A stretch of DNA of 64,000 nt from Comamonas sp. JUb58 (GTDB lineage Bacteria; Pseudomonadota; Gammaproteobacteria; Burkholderiales; Burkholderiaceae_C): contig NZ_SOAL01000003.1 of assembly GCF_004364775.1 (NCBI RefSeq), positions 62,001 to 126,000 on the forward strand, in the 5' to 3' direction. Position 1 is the stretch's first letter. Each line of letters starts with the position of its first letter. Positions 8,343-18,334 of the stretch are shown here, in pieces. The notes under the pieces were generated by a model that saw only the letters and a program-made list of their open reading frames with translations, was not told where the DNA came from and did not search any database. A program made the translations under genes and the position numbers.

Positions 8343-8375
8343 GCGCGCGGGGCAAGCAGCCCCTTTGAACAGGTC

Positions 8376-9206
8376 TTACATCGACCAGATACGCGGCCGC
8401 TGCGCCGGCAAGCCCCAGAGGCTGCTGCGCCAGTGGCCCCAGACCGTCTTCCACAACTGCATCGCCGGCTCCACCACGGGCGCCAGGCCGCGCAGGACCA
8501 GCATGTGCTCGTTCGGCGCAGTCACGCCCGCCATCACCTCTGCAGGGGCGGCTTCCAACAACTGTTGGGTGCTCTCCAGCAGCGCTTCGCGCTGGGCGCG
8601 GGTGATGGGCGAGCCGCTGGCGTAGACCAGGCTGCCCATGCAGCGCTGTCCTGCCAGACCGAGTTGGCCGTTGAGCAGCAGCCCATCATCGGCCCGGATA
8701 CGGCCACGTTCCAGAAAATGCCCCGGCCAGGCGATGTGCTGGGAGAACACACCTTGCACAAAAGGCTGGCCCGCCAGCGGCAGGCCCAGCGCGGTGATGT
8801 CCCAGGTCAGCAGCTCGGCGCCGGGTGCCAGCTCCATCTGCAACTCGTTCGCCGCATCGCAGGCGTTGTAGGCAATGGCCTCCAGCGGCAGCCATTCCAG
8901 CCGGGCGCCGGCTTGCAGCTGCAGGCGGGTGCGCTGCAAGGCCGGCTGGCCATTGCTTTTGTAAAAGCGCGTGGCCCCCGGCGTGGTGACCAGCGCATGC
9001 GCGCCTGCTTCGACCTCCACCGAGATATCCAGTACATCACCGCCCACCAGGCCACCGGGCGGATGCACCAGCACGTTATGGCAAATGCCCGGGCCTTCGG
9101 GGTAGAGGCTTTTGAGAATGCGCAGCGGGCCATCGTGGCTGAAATGCACCGAGGTCTTGCCGGCTTGCTGGCGGTACTGCAGCGCCAATTGGGCATGCCA
9201 GCTCAT
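8376..9206 (-). CDS. ureD: Urease accessory protein UreD
   Basis: Part of the UreD-UreF-UreG complex that loads nickel into apo-urease. The 276-residue protein starts [11 protein letters not shown] and carries the family pattern [42 protein letters not shown] and [11 protein letters not shown]. The ATG at 9206 is preferred over the longer open frame, whose upstream part has no family similarity. Unlike the other urease genes of the locus it lies on the minus strand, divergent from ureA with 259 bases between the two starts. All parts of the family sequence appear present. Confidence 0.94.
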   Translation of the reverse strand: MSWHAQLALQYRQQAGKTSVHFSHDGPLRILKSLYPEGPGICHNVLVHPPGGLVGGDVLDISVEVEAGAHALVTTPGATRFYKSNGQPALQRTRLQLQAGARLEWLPLEAIAYNACDAANELQMELAPGAELLTWDITALGLPLAGQPFVQGVFSQHIAWPGHFLERGRIRADDGLLLNGQLGLAGQRCMGSLVYASGSPITRAQREALLESTQQLLEAAPAEVMAGVTAPNEHMLVLRGLAPVVEPAMQLWKTVWGHWRSSLWGLPAQRPRIWSM

Positions 9207-9465
9207 GGTTGTGGCTGCTGCTGAATGCCCGCGGGGCAGCAAAGCCCAGGGGCCGGGATCGGAGGTGAGCAGGGTGCGCAAGACATGCCTGGGCTTTGCA
9301 AGCCACGTGCCAGGAACTGCACCGCTCTGGGGTGCTGGCTGTGCTGAATTGGTGCATGTGCGGCAGGCCTGCATGCTTGTGGTGCAAGAGGTAGAGGATG
9401 CAGCACGGAAAGCGTGCATGGCCTGCCGTTGCAGCCCTTGGCATGTGCCTTGCTTTGCAGTCTGT

Positions 9466-9768
9466 ATGGAACTGACACCTCGCGAAAAAGACAAGCTGCT
9501 GATCTTTACCGCCGCCTTGCTGGCCGAGCGGCGCATGGCCCGGGGGCTCAAGCTGAACTACCCCGAGGCGGTGGCGCTGATCAGCGCCTTTGTGATGGAA
9601 GGCGCGCGTGATGGCCAAACCGTTGCCCAACTGATGAGCGCTGGCCGCACGGTGCTGACCCGCGCCGATGTGATGGAGGGCATCCCCGAGATGATTGCCG
9701 ATATCCAGATCGAGGCCACCTTCCCCGATGGCACCAAGCTCGTCACCGTGCACGAGCCCATTGTCTGA
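9466..9768 (+). CDS. ureA: Urease gamma subunit
   Basis: Smallest of the three urease structural subunits; the enzyme hydrolyses urea to ammonia and carbamate in the cytoplasm. The 100-residue product starts [12 protein letters not shown], exactly the usual length and N-terminus of UreA, and includes [17 protein letters not shown] and the C-terminal [14 protein letters not shown]. The start is fixed by this match, although the frame is open further upstream. It is the first gene of the ureA-hupE-ureB-ureC run and follows a 259-base divergent region shared with ureD. Confidence 0.97.
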   Translation: MELTPREKDKLLIFTAALLAERRMARGLKLNYPEAVALISAFVMEGARDGQTVAQLMSAGRTVLTRADVMEGIPEMIADIQIEATFPDGTKLVTVHEPIV

Positions 9769-9799
9769 AACCCCTCTTTCCCCTGCGCAAGCTAGCACC

Positions 9800-10408
9800 A
9801 TGAACTTCAAGAAACTCTCTGCCACCGTGGCGCTTGCCACTGCCGCCTTGCCCCTGTCTGCGCTGGCCCATGTGGGCAGCGATGGCGGTGGCCACCATGG
9901 CTTTTTGAGCAGCTTTGGCCATGCCTTTGCCCACCCCTTTACCGGTGCCGACCATATGGCGGCCATGCTGGCCGTGGGTGCCTGGAGTGCGCTGACGGTG
10001 ACGCCCGCCTGGCGCGCACCAGCCGCCTTTGTGGCGCTGCTGGTAGCCGGCGCACTGGCTGGTTTTGCGGGCCTGTGGGTGCCCGGCGTGGAGCCGATGA
10101 TTGCCGCATCGGTGCTGGTGCTGGGCCTGCTGGTGGCCGTGCAAAAGCAGATGCCCTGGGTACTGGCCGCAGCGCTGGCCGGGGTGTTTGCGTTCTTCCA
10201 TGGCGCGGCCCACGGCTTTGAGCTGGCAGCCGATTCTGCGCTGGCATCGGCCGGCGCACTGGCGGGCATGGCGCTAGGCTCGGCCCTGCTGCATATCGGC
10301 GGCATGGTGCTGGGCAAGGCCCTGATGCAGCGCCACCGCTGGCTGGCCAAGCTGGCGGGCGGCGCCACCGCCGTCTTGGGCGCGGCCATGCTGACGCGTT
10401 TGGCCTGA
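9800..10408 (+). CDS. HupE/UreJ family membrane protein, probable nickel permease
   Basis: A 202-residue membrane protein with a signal-like first segment ending in ALAHVG and about six hydrophobic helices. [12 protein letters not shown] (about residues 47-58) and FHGAAHGFE match the HupE/UreJ family, whose members in urease and hydrogenase loci supply or help insert nickel; the histidines and the Asp are the likely metal ligands. It lies between ureA and ureB, 31 bases after the ureA stop, so it should be co-transcribed with the nickel enzyme it serves. The transport role is family knowledge, not shown by the sequence. Confidence 0.88.
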   Translation: MNFKKLSATVALATAALPLSALAHVGSDGGGHHGFLSSFGHAFAHPFTGADHMAAMLAVGAWSALTVTPAWRAPAAFVALLVAGALAGFAGLWVPGVEPMIAASVLVLGLLVAVQKQMPWVLAAALAGVFAFFHGAAHGFELAADSALASAGALAGMALGSALLHIGGMVLGKALMQRHRWLAKLAGGATAVLGAAMLTRLA

Positions 10409-10422
10409 CGAGGAGCCGCAAC

Positions 10423-10731
10423 ATGATCCCAGGTGAACTGCTGCTGGACGCTGGCGAACATAGGCTGAACCCCGGGCGCCGCACCACCAGCCTGGTGGTG
10501 CACAACGCCAGCGACCGGCCCATCCAGGTCGGCTCGCACTACCACTTTGCCGAGACCAATGCCGGCCTGGTGTTTGACCGCCAGGCGGCCCATGGCATGC
10601 GCCTGCATATTGCCAGCGGCATGGCGGTGCGCTTTGAGCCCGGCCAGCAACGCACTGTGGAGCTGGTGGACATTGGTGGCGACCGGCAGATCTACGGCTT
10701 TCGCGGCTTGGTGCAAGGGGCGCTGGAATGA
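10423..10731 (+). CDS. ureB: Urease beta subunit
   Basis: Second structural subunit of urease. The 102-residue protein has the typical start MIPGELLL, the [25 protein letters not shown] segment and the C-terminal [13 protein letters not shown]. Its length is normal for a separate UreB. GAGGAG stands seven bases or so before the ATG. It is in the same orientation as ureA and ureC, 14 bases after the hupE-like gene. Confidence 0.97.
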   Translation: MIPGELLLDAGEHRLNPGRRTTSLVVHNASDRPIQVGSHYHFAETNAGLVFDRQAAHGMRLHIASGMAVRFEPGQQRTVELVDIGGDRQIYGFRGLVQGALE

Positions 10732-10765
10732 CGCTGTGGTCTGGTTCTAAGACAGGAAGGTTCTG

Positions 10766-12484
<1,719 letters not shown>

Positions 12485-12498
12485 ACCGGTAAGGACCC

Positions 12499-12981
12499 AT
12501 GGCAAGCCCATTGATTTTCAAGCGCGACCCGGTAACCGATGCGCGCGTGCTGGCCTTTTTGGAAGAGCACCTGAGCGATATGCGCCGCATCTCGCCGCCC
12601 GAGAGCGTGCATGCGCTGGACCCGGAGCAGCTGCGTGCGCCCGGCATGTACCTCTGGACCGCCTGGAGCGCCGAGCAAGAGCCCCAGGCCCTGGTCGCCA
12701 CCTGCGCGCTCAAGACCCTGGATGAGGACCATCTGGAACTCAAGTCGATGCGGGTGGACGCAGAGCAGCGCGGCTCGGGCGCAGCCCAACAGGTGCTGGA
12801 CCATGTGCTGGCCCAAGCCCGCGCGCTGGGTGCCAAGCGCATCAGCCTGGAGACGGGTACCGAGGCCTTTTTTGCGCCGGCGCGCCGCTTCTACGCGCGC
12901 AATCGCTTTGTCGACTGCGAGCCATTTGGCAGCTACCAGCTTGACCCGAACAGCTGCTTTATGCGCCTGGAGCTGCCATGA
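12499..12981 (+). CDS. GNAT family N-acetyltransferase inside the urease operon
   Basis: A 160-residue cytoplasmic protein of the Gcn5-related acetyltransferase fold. The acetyl-CoA-binding segment is visible as LKSMRVDAEQRGSGAAQQVL (motif V followed by the RGSG loop, about residues 75-94), then ETGTEAFFAPARRFYARNRFVDC, a typical motif-B end. The substrate is unknown. It lies 14 bases after ureC and its stop overlaps the ureE start by 4 bases (ATGA), so it is locked into the urease transcript and translation. A link with urease is only suggested by this position. Confidence 0.88.
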   Translation: MASPLIFKRDPVTDARVLAFLEEHLSDMRRISPPESVHALDPEQLRAPGMYLWTAWSAEQEPQALVATCALKTLDEDHLELKSMRVDAEQRGSGAAQQVLDHVLAQARALGAKRISLETGTEAFFAPARRFYARNRFVDCEPFGSYQLDPNSCFMRLELP

Positions 12982-13553
12982 CGGCGCAAGCAATGCTGCA
13001 GGTCTCCAAATGTCTGCCCGGTGGCCAAGGCCTGGCACCGGCCCTGCGCAAGCGCGCGAGCTTTGTCGAGCTGGACTGGGATGTGCGCCAGAAATCGCGC
13101 TTCTCGGCCACCGACAGCAGCGGCCGTGCGCTGGCGATTTTTCTGCCACGCGGCCAGGCCGTGCGCGGCGGCGATGTGCTGGTCGCCGAAGATGGTTCCG
13201 TGGTTCTCGTGCAGGCCGCGCCGCAGAAGGTGCTGTATATCAGCGCCTGCGCGCAGCATGGCTCGGCCTTTGACCTGATGCGTGCCGCCTACCACCTCGG
13301 CAACCGCCATGTGCCGATCGAGCTGCAGCCGGACCACCTCAAGATCGAACCCGACCATGTGCTGGCCGACATGCTGCGCAGCATGCACATGACCGTCGTA
13401 GAGGCGGAGCTGCCCTTTGAGCCGGAAGGCGGCGCCTATGGCGGGCATGTCACCAACGATGGCCACAGCCACCATGGGCATGGCCATGCGCACAGCCATG
13501 ACCACGGGCATGACCACGCCCATCCGCATCCGCATCCGCACCACCACGGATGA
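12978..13553 (+). CDS. ureE: Urease accessory protein UreE (nickel metallochaperone)
   Basis: Dimeric nickel chaperone that hands the metal to UreG. The 191-residue protein has the UreE peptide-binding N-domain and a C-domain with the conserved histidine segment [13 protein letters not shown]. It ends in a His/Asp-rich tail of about 32 residues (from about residue 160), the typical nickel-storage extension of this family. The gene overlaps both neighbours by 4 bases (the GNAT gene and ureF). Everything needed for function seems present. Confidence 0.95.
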   Translation: MTAQAMLQVSKCLPGGQGLAPALRKRASFVELDWDVRQKSRFSATDSSGRALAIFLPRGQAVRGGDVLVAEDGSVVLVQAAPQKVLYISACAQHGSAFDLMRAAYHLGNRHVPIELQPDHLKIEPDHVLADMLRSMHMTVVEAELPFEPEGGAYGGHVTNDGHSHHGHGHAHSHDHGHDHAHPHPHPHHHG

Positions 13554-14257
13554 GCATGCAGCCCCTCAGCCTGTCACCCGCCAGCTTTTTGCAGCTGATG
13601 TGGCTGGCCTCGCCGGCTTTGCCCATTGGGGGCTTCTCCTATTCCGAAGGCCTGGAGGCGGGCGTGAATGCCGCGCTGGTGGGCAACGAGGCGCAGGCCG
13701 CAGACTGGATTACCGAGCAGCTGCAGCTGAGCCAGGCCCGAGGCGATATGGCGGTGCTGGCCCAGGCCATGCAGGCCTGGCAGTGCGATGAGCGCGCCCG
13801 CGTCGTCGCCCTCAATGCCTGGGTGCTGCAGACGCGCGAGAGCAGCGAGCTGCGCCTGCAGACCGAACAGATGGGCCGCTCGCTGGTGGCCTGGTTGCAG
13901 AACCGCCATGCCGATGATGCCCAGGCCTTGGCCCTGGTGAACTGGCTGGCGGCCGAGGATGCGAGCTACCCGCTGGCCTTTGCCTTGGCCGCGCACCTGG
14001 CAGGCGCGGGCGCGCGCGATGCACTGCTGGCCTATGCCTTTGGCTGGGCCGAGAACATGGTGCAGGCGGCGATCAAATCCGTCCCGCTGGGGCAGAGTGC
14101 CGGCCAGCGCATTCTGGCGCGGCTGGCGCAGGCGATACCGGGCGCGGCCGACCATGCGCTGGCGCTGGGTGATGACCAGCGCCAGGCTTTTTCCCCGATG
14201 CTGGCGATTCTCTCGGCCCGGCATGAACACCAATACTCACGGCTTTTCCGATCATGA
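13550..14257 (+). CDS. ureF: Urease accessory protein UreF
   Basis: UreF binds UreD and UreG and acts in the nickel insertion complex. The 235-residue protein shows the family segments [15 protein letters not shown] near the N-terminus and [18 protein letters not shown] in the C-terminal half; it is alpha-helical with no membrane segment. The ATG at 13550 overlaps the ureE stop (ATGA); a second ATG two codons later is an alternative. The C-terminus overlaps the ureG start by 4 bases. Confidence 0.95.
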   Translation: MSMQPLSLSPASFLQLMWLASPALPIGGFSYSEGLEAGVNAALVGNEAQAADWITEQLQLSQARGDMAVLAQAMQAWQCDERARVVALNAWVLQTRESSELRLQTEQMGRSLVAWLQNRHADDAQALALVNWLAAEDASYPLAFALAAHLAGAGARDALLAYAFGWAENMVQAAIKSVPLGQSAGQRILARLAQAIPGAADHALALGDDQRQAFSPMLAILSARHEHQYSRLFRS

Positions 14258-14913
14258 GCACTGCACTGCACCACATTCCCCACCGCAGCAAAAAACTGCC
14301 ACCGTTGCGCGTCGGTATCGGCGGGCCCGTGGGCTCGGGCAAGACCACCATCCTGGAGATGCTGTGCAAGGCCATGCGCGACAAATGGGACCTGATCGCC
14401 ATCACCAATGACATCTACACCAAGGAGGACCAGCGCCTGCTGACCGTCAGCGGCGCGCTGCCGGCCGAGCGCATCATGGGCGTGGAGACGGGCGGCTGTC
14501 CGCACACTGCGATCCGCGAAGATGCCTCGATCAACCTCGAAGCCATCGACCGCATGCTGGGCCAGTTTCCTGACGCCGATATCGTCTTTATCGAATCGGG
14601 CGGTGACAACCTAGCTGCGACCTTCAGCCCCGAGCTGTCGGACCTGACCATCTATGTGATCGATGTGGCGGCCGGCGAGAAGATCCCGCGCAAGGGCGGC
14701 CCGGGCATCACCAAGAGCGATCTGTTTGTGATCAACAAGACCGATCTCGCGCCCTATGTGGGTGCCAACCTGGATGTCATGCGCAGCGACACCGAGCGCA
14801 TGCGCAGCGGTCCCAAGGGCACCAAGCCCTTTGTGATGACCAACCTGAAGACGCTGGACGGTCTGGACGAGGTGGTGGCTTTTATTGAAAAGCAGGGGCT
14901 GCTGCTGGGCTGA
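14254..14913 (+). CDS. ureG: Urease accessory GTPase UreG
   Basis: SIMIBI-class GTPase that drives nickel delivery into urease. The 219-residue protein has the P-loop [10 protein letters not shown] starting near residue 23, the nickel-binding Cys82-Pro-His84 in [26 protein letters not shown] and the base-recognition NKTDLA. The start overlaps the end of ureF (ATGA). It is the last gene of the urease operon. A perfect inverted repeat covers its stop codon. Confidence 0.98.
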   Translation: MSTALHHIPHRSKKLPPLRVGIGGPVGSGKTTILEMLCKAMRDKWDLIAITNDIYTKEDQRLLTVSGALPAERIMGVETGGCPHTAIREDASINLEAIDRMLGQFPDADIVFIESGGDNLAATFSPELSDLTIYVIDVAAGEKIPRKGGPGITKSDLFVINKTDLAPYVGANLDVMRSDTERMRSGPKGTKPFVMTNLKTLDGLDEVVAFIEKQGLLLG

Positions 14914-14944
14914 GCCCGTGGCTTGAGCGTTTGCGGCTCAGCCC
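14907..14944. repeat. Inverted repeat between convergent ureG and the cyclotransferase-like gene
   Basis: The arms GGGCTGAGCC (14907-14916) and GGCTCAGCCC (14935-14944) are perfectly complementary over 10 bases with an 18-base loop. Each arm contains the stop codon of one of the two convergent genes. There is no T-run on either side, so it is at best a weak or Rho-assisted bidirectional terminator. Confidence 0.4.
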
Positions 14945-15441
14945 TGGGGCGTGTTCAAACTGAAAGCCGTATCGGGGTGTTCGCGGCCCTGCTGCGCAAT
15001 CCACGCCAGCCAGTCCTCTGCGCTGATCTGCGTGCGGCCTTGCAAGGCCGGGGGCAGGGCCTCGTAAACCAGCACCTCCAGCCCTTGCCGGCCGCCGCTG
15101 ACCAGCTCCACATCCAGGGTCAGCACGCGCTTGGTGTATTCGCCAATGTCCACCGGCCAGATGCCTTCAATGCGGTCCATCGCCTGCTCCAGCGCATCGC
15201 TCAGGGGGTAGACCTCGGCGAGCACCAGGCCGCTGCCCTGCAGTTGCAGGCCGGGGTACCAGCCCAGGTCATAGAGGGTGCCGGTGAGCATGGTGCGGCC
15301 CCGGCAAACGAGCTGATCGGCCAGGCGGGTGATGTCGTTGACGCCGCCGGCGCGCAAGGTGCCGTAGACGGCCACATGGCCTGCGCCGCAAGGGCGCCAG
15401 GGCGGGTTGCTGGCGGGGTGTTCTGGGGGCAGGGTTGGCAT
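14938..15441 (-). CDS. Gamma-glutamylcyclotransferase-like (GGCT/AIG2) protein
   Basis: A 167-residue protein. VAVYGTLRAGG (about residues 24-34) is the glycine-rich loop that defines the GGCT/AIG2 fold; GEYTKRVLTLDV follows in the middle. These enzymes release 5-oxoproline from gamma-glutamyl peptides or amines, but the fold is also used by proteins of unknown activity. The expected catalytic Glu is probably the one in DRIEGIWP or close to it; I could not settle this. The gene lies 23 bases after the next upstream gene on the same strand and may be the last gene of the lipid-type operon, or an independent neighbour. Confidence 0.75.
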   Translation of the reverse strand: MPTLPPEHPASNPPWRPCGAGHVAVYGTLRAGGVNDITRLADQLVCRGRTMLTGTLYDLGWYPGLQLQGSGLVLAEVYPLSDALEQAMDRIEGIWPVDIGEYTKRVLTLDVELVSGGRQGLEVLVYEALPPALQGRTQISAEDWLAWIAQQGREHPDTAFSLNTPQG

Positions 15442-15464
15442 CGAAGGCTTGGTGGGGCAAAGAA

Positions 15465-16388
15465 TCAGCTGGCCTGCGCAGGCCGGCCTGCTGCCTGCCG
15501 GGTCTTGGCGATTTCGCGGCTGGGCAGCGGGGTCTCACCACTGGCCATGCGCATCAGCAGGCAGTGCAGCATCTCGGTGGACAGGCCATGCAGCACCAGG
15601 CGGTGGCCGGCGCGCAGGGTGGACAGCGGCACAAGCGGGTGCTTGTTGTTCAGCATCACCAAATGCTCGGGCGAGGACAGGATCTTGGCCGCATAGATGG
15701 CGACGGTCTCATCGAGCTGCAGCGAATTGCTGGCGCGCCAGAAGTCGTTGTCGGTCAGCAGCAGCTGGTAAACCGGCGTGTAGACCTCGATGGCGCTTTG
15801 CAGATCCAGAATGTTCAGCCGCCCCTGCGGCATCGCAGCCAGCTCCAGCGGTGGATCGCAGAGCATGCCAAAGTTGGGCTCGGCCACCGGGCCCATGTGC
15901 TGGCCATGGGTGCGCAAGCTGGTGTTGAGCCGGATGACAAAGTTGAACAGGTTCAGGTCGTGCTTCAGGAACAGCTCGTCCTTGATGTCATCGATCTCCA
16001 TCGGTGCCAGCGGCTGCGTGGGCACGGGCGTGGGGGCATTGGCGCCGATAAAGCTCAGGATCTGCGAGCCCAGGTGGAAGTGGCGCATGATCAGCCAGTT
16101 GGCCTCGGGCGAGACAAAGCGGTTCATGCTGAAGGCCAGCGTGCGGTGCAGCAGCTTGGAATGCGCCCAGCGCTTGGGCAGCAGCACCTTCAGGATCTGG
16201 ATCAGGATGATGCTCAGCCGCGCAAGCGGCCGGATGAAGGGCAGCAGAAACTGGCGCGAACGGCTGCTGGAATCCTTGAGCCAGGCTGCCTTGACATGGT
16301 CGGGCAGCGGTGTGCTGTCGTCCAGGTAGAGCGCCAGCCAGGGGTTGGGGTCGCGCTCGTCGTGGGGGATGTCGCGGAAGTCGGTCAT
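15465..16388 (-). CDS. Conserved-looking hypothetical protein, 307 residues, in the ketosynthase operon
   Basis: I do not recognise the family. The protein is soluble or peripherally membrane-bound: there is an amphipathic or hydrophobic stretch at about residues 50-72 (IRPLARLSIILIQILKVLL), then MNRFVSPEANWLIMRHFHLG with two histidines, and a helical middle part with DELFLKHDLNLFNFVIRL. No GxSxG hydrolase motif, no nucleotide-binding loop and no signal peptide are visible. Its ATG overlaps the stop of the ketosynthase-diiron fusion gene by 4 bases, so it is translationally coupled to it and probably works with it. Confidence 0.8.
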   Translation of the reverse strand: MTDFRDIPHDERDPNPWLALYLDDSTPLPDHVKAAWLKDSSSRSRQFLLPFIRPLARLSIILIQILKVLLPKRWAHSKLLHRTLAFSMNRFVSPEANWLIMRHFHLGSQILSFIGANAPTPVPTQPLAPMEIDDIKDELFLKHDLNLFNFVIRLNTSLRTHGQHMGPVAEPNFGMLCDPPLELAAMPQGRLNILDLQSAIEVYTPVYQLLLTDNDFWRASNSLQLDETVAIYAAKILSSPEHLVMLNNKHPLVPLSTLRAGHRLVLHGLSTEMLHCLLMRMASGETPLPSREIAKTRQAAGRPAQAS

Positions 16389-18328
16389 CGTGCGGGCTCC
16401 GTGGCCGTGGCATCCAGAATGTGCCGGAACTGCATCAGGTAGAGCGCGGCGGTATGGCGTGCGGTGGCGGCAATCGCCGCAGCGGCGGTGCCGCTGTCGT
16501 CCAGCGCCATCACCATCTGCACGGCCATCAGCCAGCGCTCCAGATGGTCTTCGTCATTGGCGCCGTGGTATTCCAAGAAGCGGAAGCAGTCCGGGCCCAG
16601 CGCCAGGTGCTGGCGCAGCAGCGGCAGCAGGCTGGGAACGATGCGCTGGCCCGTGCCTTCGATGATGTAGATGGCACCCAGGAGGCCAATCGGGTTGGGG
16701 GTGGCCGCCAGGCTGTGCAGATAGCTATTGAGCGCCTCGCCACCGGGGTTGCGGCGCAGCTGCTGGATATCGGTTTGCGTGCCACCGGCGTTGAGGTAGT
16801 CCTGGTGCAGGATCTTGAAGTCGTTCTGCTCCTCGCTGGCATGCACGCCCATCAGTGCGGCCAGCTCGGCATAGGCCCCTGTGAGCGAGGCCGCGCCTTC
16901 GCGCATCCACAGGCTGCCTTCGCGCACCTGGGGCACCCACTGGCTCATCCAGCGCACATAGTCGGCCTGCTGGATCTGGCCGCTGTGGATGCGGTGTACC
17001 AGCGGCGTGCGCCAGACCTGGGAGCGGTAGTCATGCCAGATGCTGGCCAGCTCGGTCAGCAAGGGCGCCAAGCCGGCTGGGGCGGCGGCCGGGTCATGGG
17101 GCGGGGCGATCAGCGCGCCTTCTGCAGCGGCGGGGGCCGGGGTGGCCCGCTGGGCTGGGGTGCTGGCGCGGGCTGCTGCCGGATTGGCGGGCGTGTGGTT
17201 CTCTACCTCCAGCAGCATGTAGCCGGCAGTAAAGCGGCCGGACTCGGGCACAAAGCACAGCATGGTATCGCCGGGTTTCAGGCGCTCGTGCTGGGTCTGC
17301 AGGTATTCGGCGATCATCACAAAAATGGAGGCCGCGCCGGTGTTGCCGCGCCAGGCCAAGTTGCTCCACCAGCGCTCGCGCGGGATCGACAGCTGGGCCT
17401 TGTTCAGCAGCTCATCGACGACGGGGATGAATTTCTCCGACGAGTAGTGGCAGAGAAAATGGTCGATGCCGCGCTCGGGCAGCCAGCCCTGGTGGGCGAT
17501 GCGGGCGTACTCGTGGATGCAGACATCAAAGAGGTGGGGCAGCAGGCGGATGTCCTGGCGCAGGGACAGTGCGCCCGCGGCCTCGGCCTCGGCCCAGGAG
17601 GGGAAATCCAGGTGGCTGCGCTGGCGGTCATGCGTCAGGCCCAGCTGCATGCACACGGGGTAGTCGCCGGCAAAGCTGCGCTGGTGGGTCCAGCGCAGTT
17701 TCAGGCGCAGGTCGGGGCGCTGGGGCAGGGCAGCACCCTGGCCCAGCAGCACGGCGCCGGCGCCATCGCTCAGCATCCAGCGCAAAAAGTGCGCATCAAA
17801 ATCGGTGTTGTAGTCCTGGCCCGCGTAGCGCGAGCGCTTGAAGAGGCGGGATGGCATCTCGCTGGCCACCGCCAGCGCATGGCCATGGGTGCCATGCTCC
17901 ACCGCCAGCGCTGCGCTTTGCAGCGCGCCCACGCTGGCCGCGCAGACGCCATGCACGCTGAGCAGCTCCATCGGTGGTGCGGCCATCTCGCCCTGGATCA
18001 TGCTGGCAAAGCCGGGCATCAGCGCGTCGCCGCCCGATGAACCGCTGGCCAGAAAGCCGATGTCGGCCAGCGGGCGTGCGGCCTGCGCCAGTGCCGCTTC
18101 GATGGCGCCCTTGGCCATTTGCGCATTGCTGTAGCTGGTGCTGCCATCGGGCGCAATCGCATAGTGGCGCTGCTGGATGCCGTTTTCCGCCAGGATGCGG
18201 CGCTTGATGCGCTCGGACAGGCGGTTGAGCGGAGCCACATAGGCATCCATGCCGTCATTGGCAACGGGGGCACCGGGCATGAAGTGTCCGGCGGATTCGA
18301 TATAGACCTGCGAGTATGCGACTGGCAT
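16385..18328 (-). CDS. Fusion protein: KAS III-like beta-ketoacyl synthase + heme-oxygenase-like diiron domain
   Basis: The 647-residue protein has two domains. Residues 1 to about 375 are a thiolase-fold ketosynthase of the FabH/KAS III type with the full triad: Cys129 (VHGVCAAS), His294 (CHYSSEKF) and Asn329 (WRGNTGAAS), plus MLSDGAGAVLL (185-195). An Ala/Pro linker spans about 378-420. Residues 421-647 look like the heme-oxygenase-like diiron oxidase (HDO) fold, all helical, with candidate metal ligands Glu470/Glu477, His496-Glu499, His508, Glu557 and an EYHGANDEDH cluster (Glu586, His588, Asp592, His595). The known reaction of the first domain is acyl condensation; HDO enzymes oxidise fatty acids or amines. 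The product is unknown. StlD/DarB-type ketosynthases are a possible relative of the first domain. Confidence 0.85.
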   Translation of the reverse strand: MPVAYSQVYIESAGHFMPGAPVANDGMDAYVAPLNRLSERIKRRILAENGIQQRHYAIAPDGSTSYSNAQMAKGAIEAALAQAARPLADIGFLASGSSGGDALMPGFASMIQGEMAAPPMELLSVHGVCAASVGALQSAALAVEHGTHGHALAVASEMPSRLFKRSRYAGQDYNTDFDAHFLRWMLSDGAGAVLLGQGAALPQRPDLRLKLRWTHQRSFAGDYPVCMQLGLTHDRQRSHLDFPSWAEAEAAGALSLRQDIRLLPHLFDVCIHEYARIAHQGWLPERGIDHFLCHYSSEKFIPVVDELLNKAQLSIPRERWWSNLAWRGNTGAASIFVMIAEYLQTQHERLKPGDTMLCFVPESGRFTAGYMLLEVENHTPANPAAARASTPAQRATPAPAAAEGALIAPPHDPAAAPAGLAPLLTELASIWHDYRSQVWRTPLVHRIHSGQIQQADYVRWMSQWVPQVREGSLWMREGAASLTGAYAELAALMGVHASEEQNDFKILHQDYLNAGGTQTDIQQLRRNPGGEALNSYLHSLAATPNPIGLLGAIYIIEGTGQRIVPSLLPLLRQHLALGPDCFRFLEYHGANDEDHLERWLMAVQMVMALDDSGTAAAAIAATARHTAALYLMQFRHILDATATEPAR

Positions 18329-18334
18329 AGATGA

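Noticed and set aside
8349..8366. Small hairpin GGGGC-AAGCA-GCCCC followed by TTT between SCO and ureD
   Set aside because: Stem of only five pairs and a T-run of three, too weak to be called a terminator.
16310..18040. 576-codon plus-strand open frame opposite the ketosynthase fusion
   Set aside because: Repetitive Gly/Gln/Ala composition from the complement of the real gene. The minus strand shows complete catalytic motifs.
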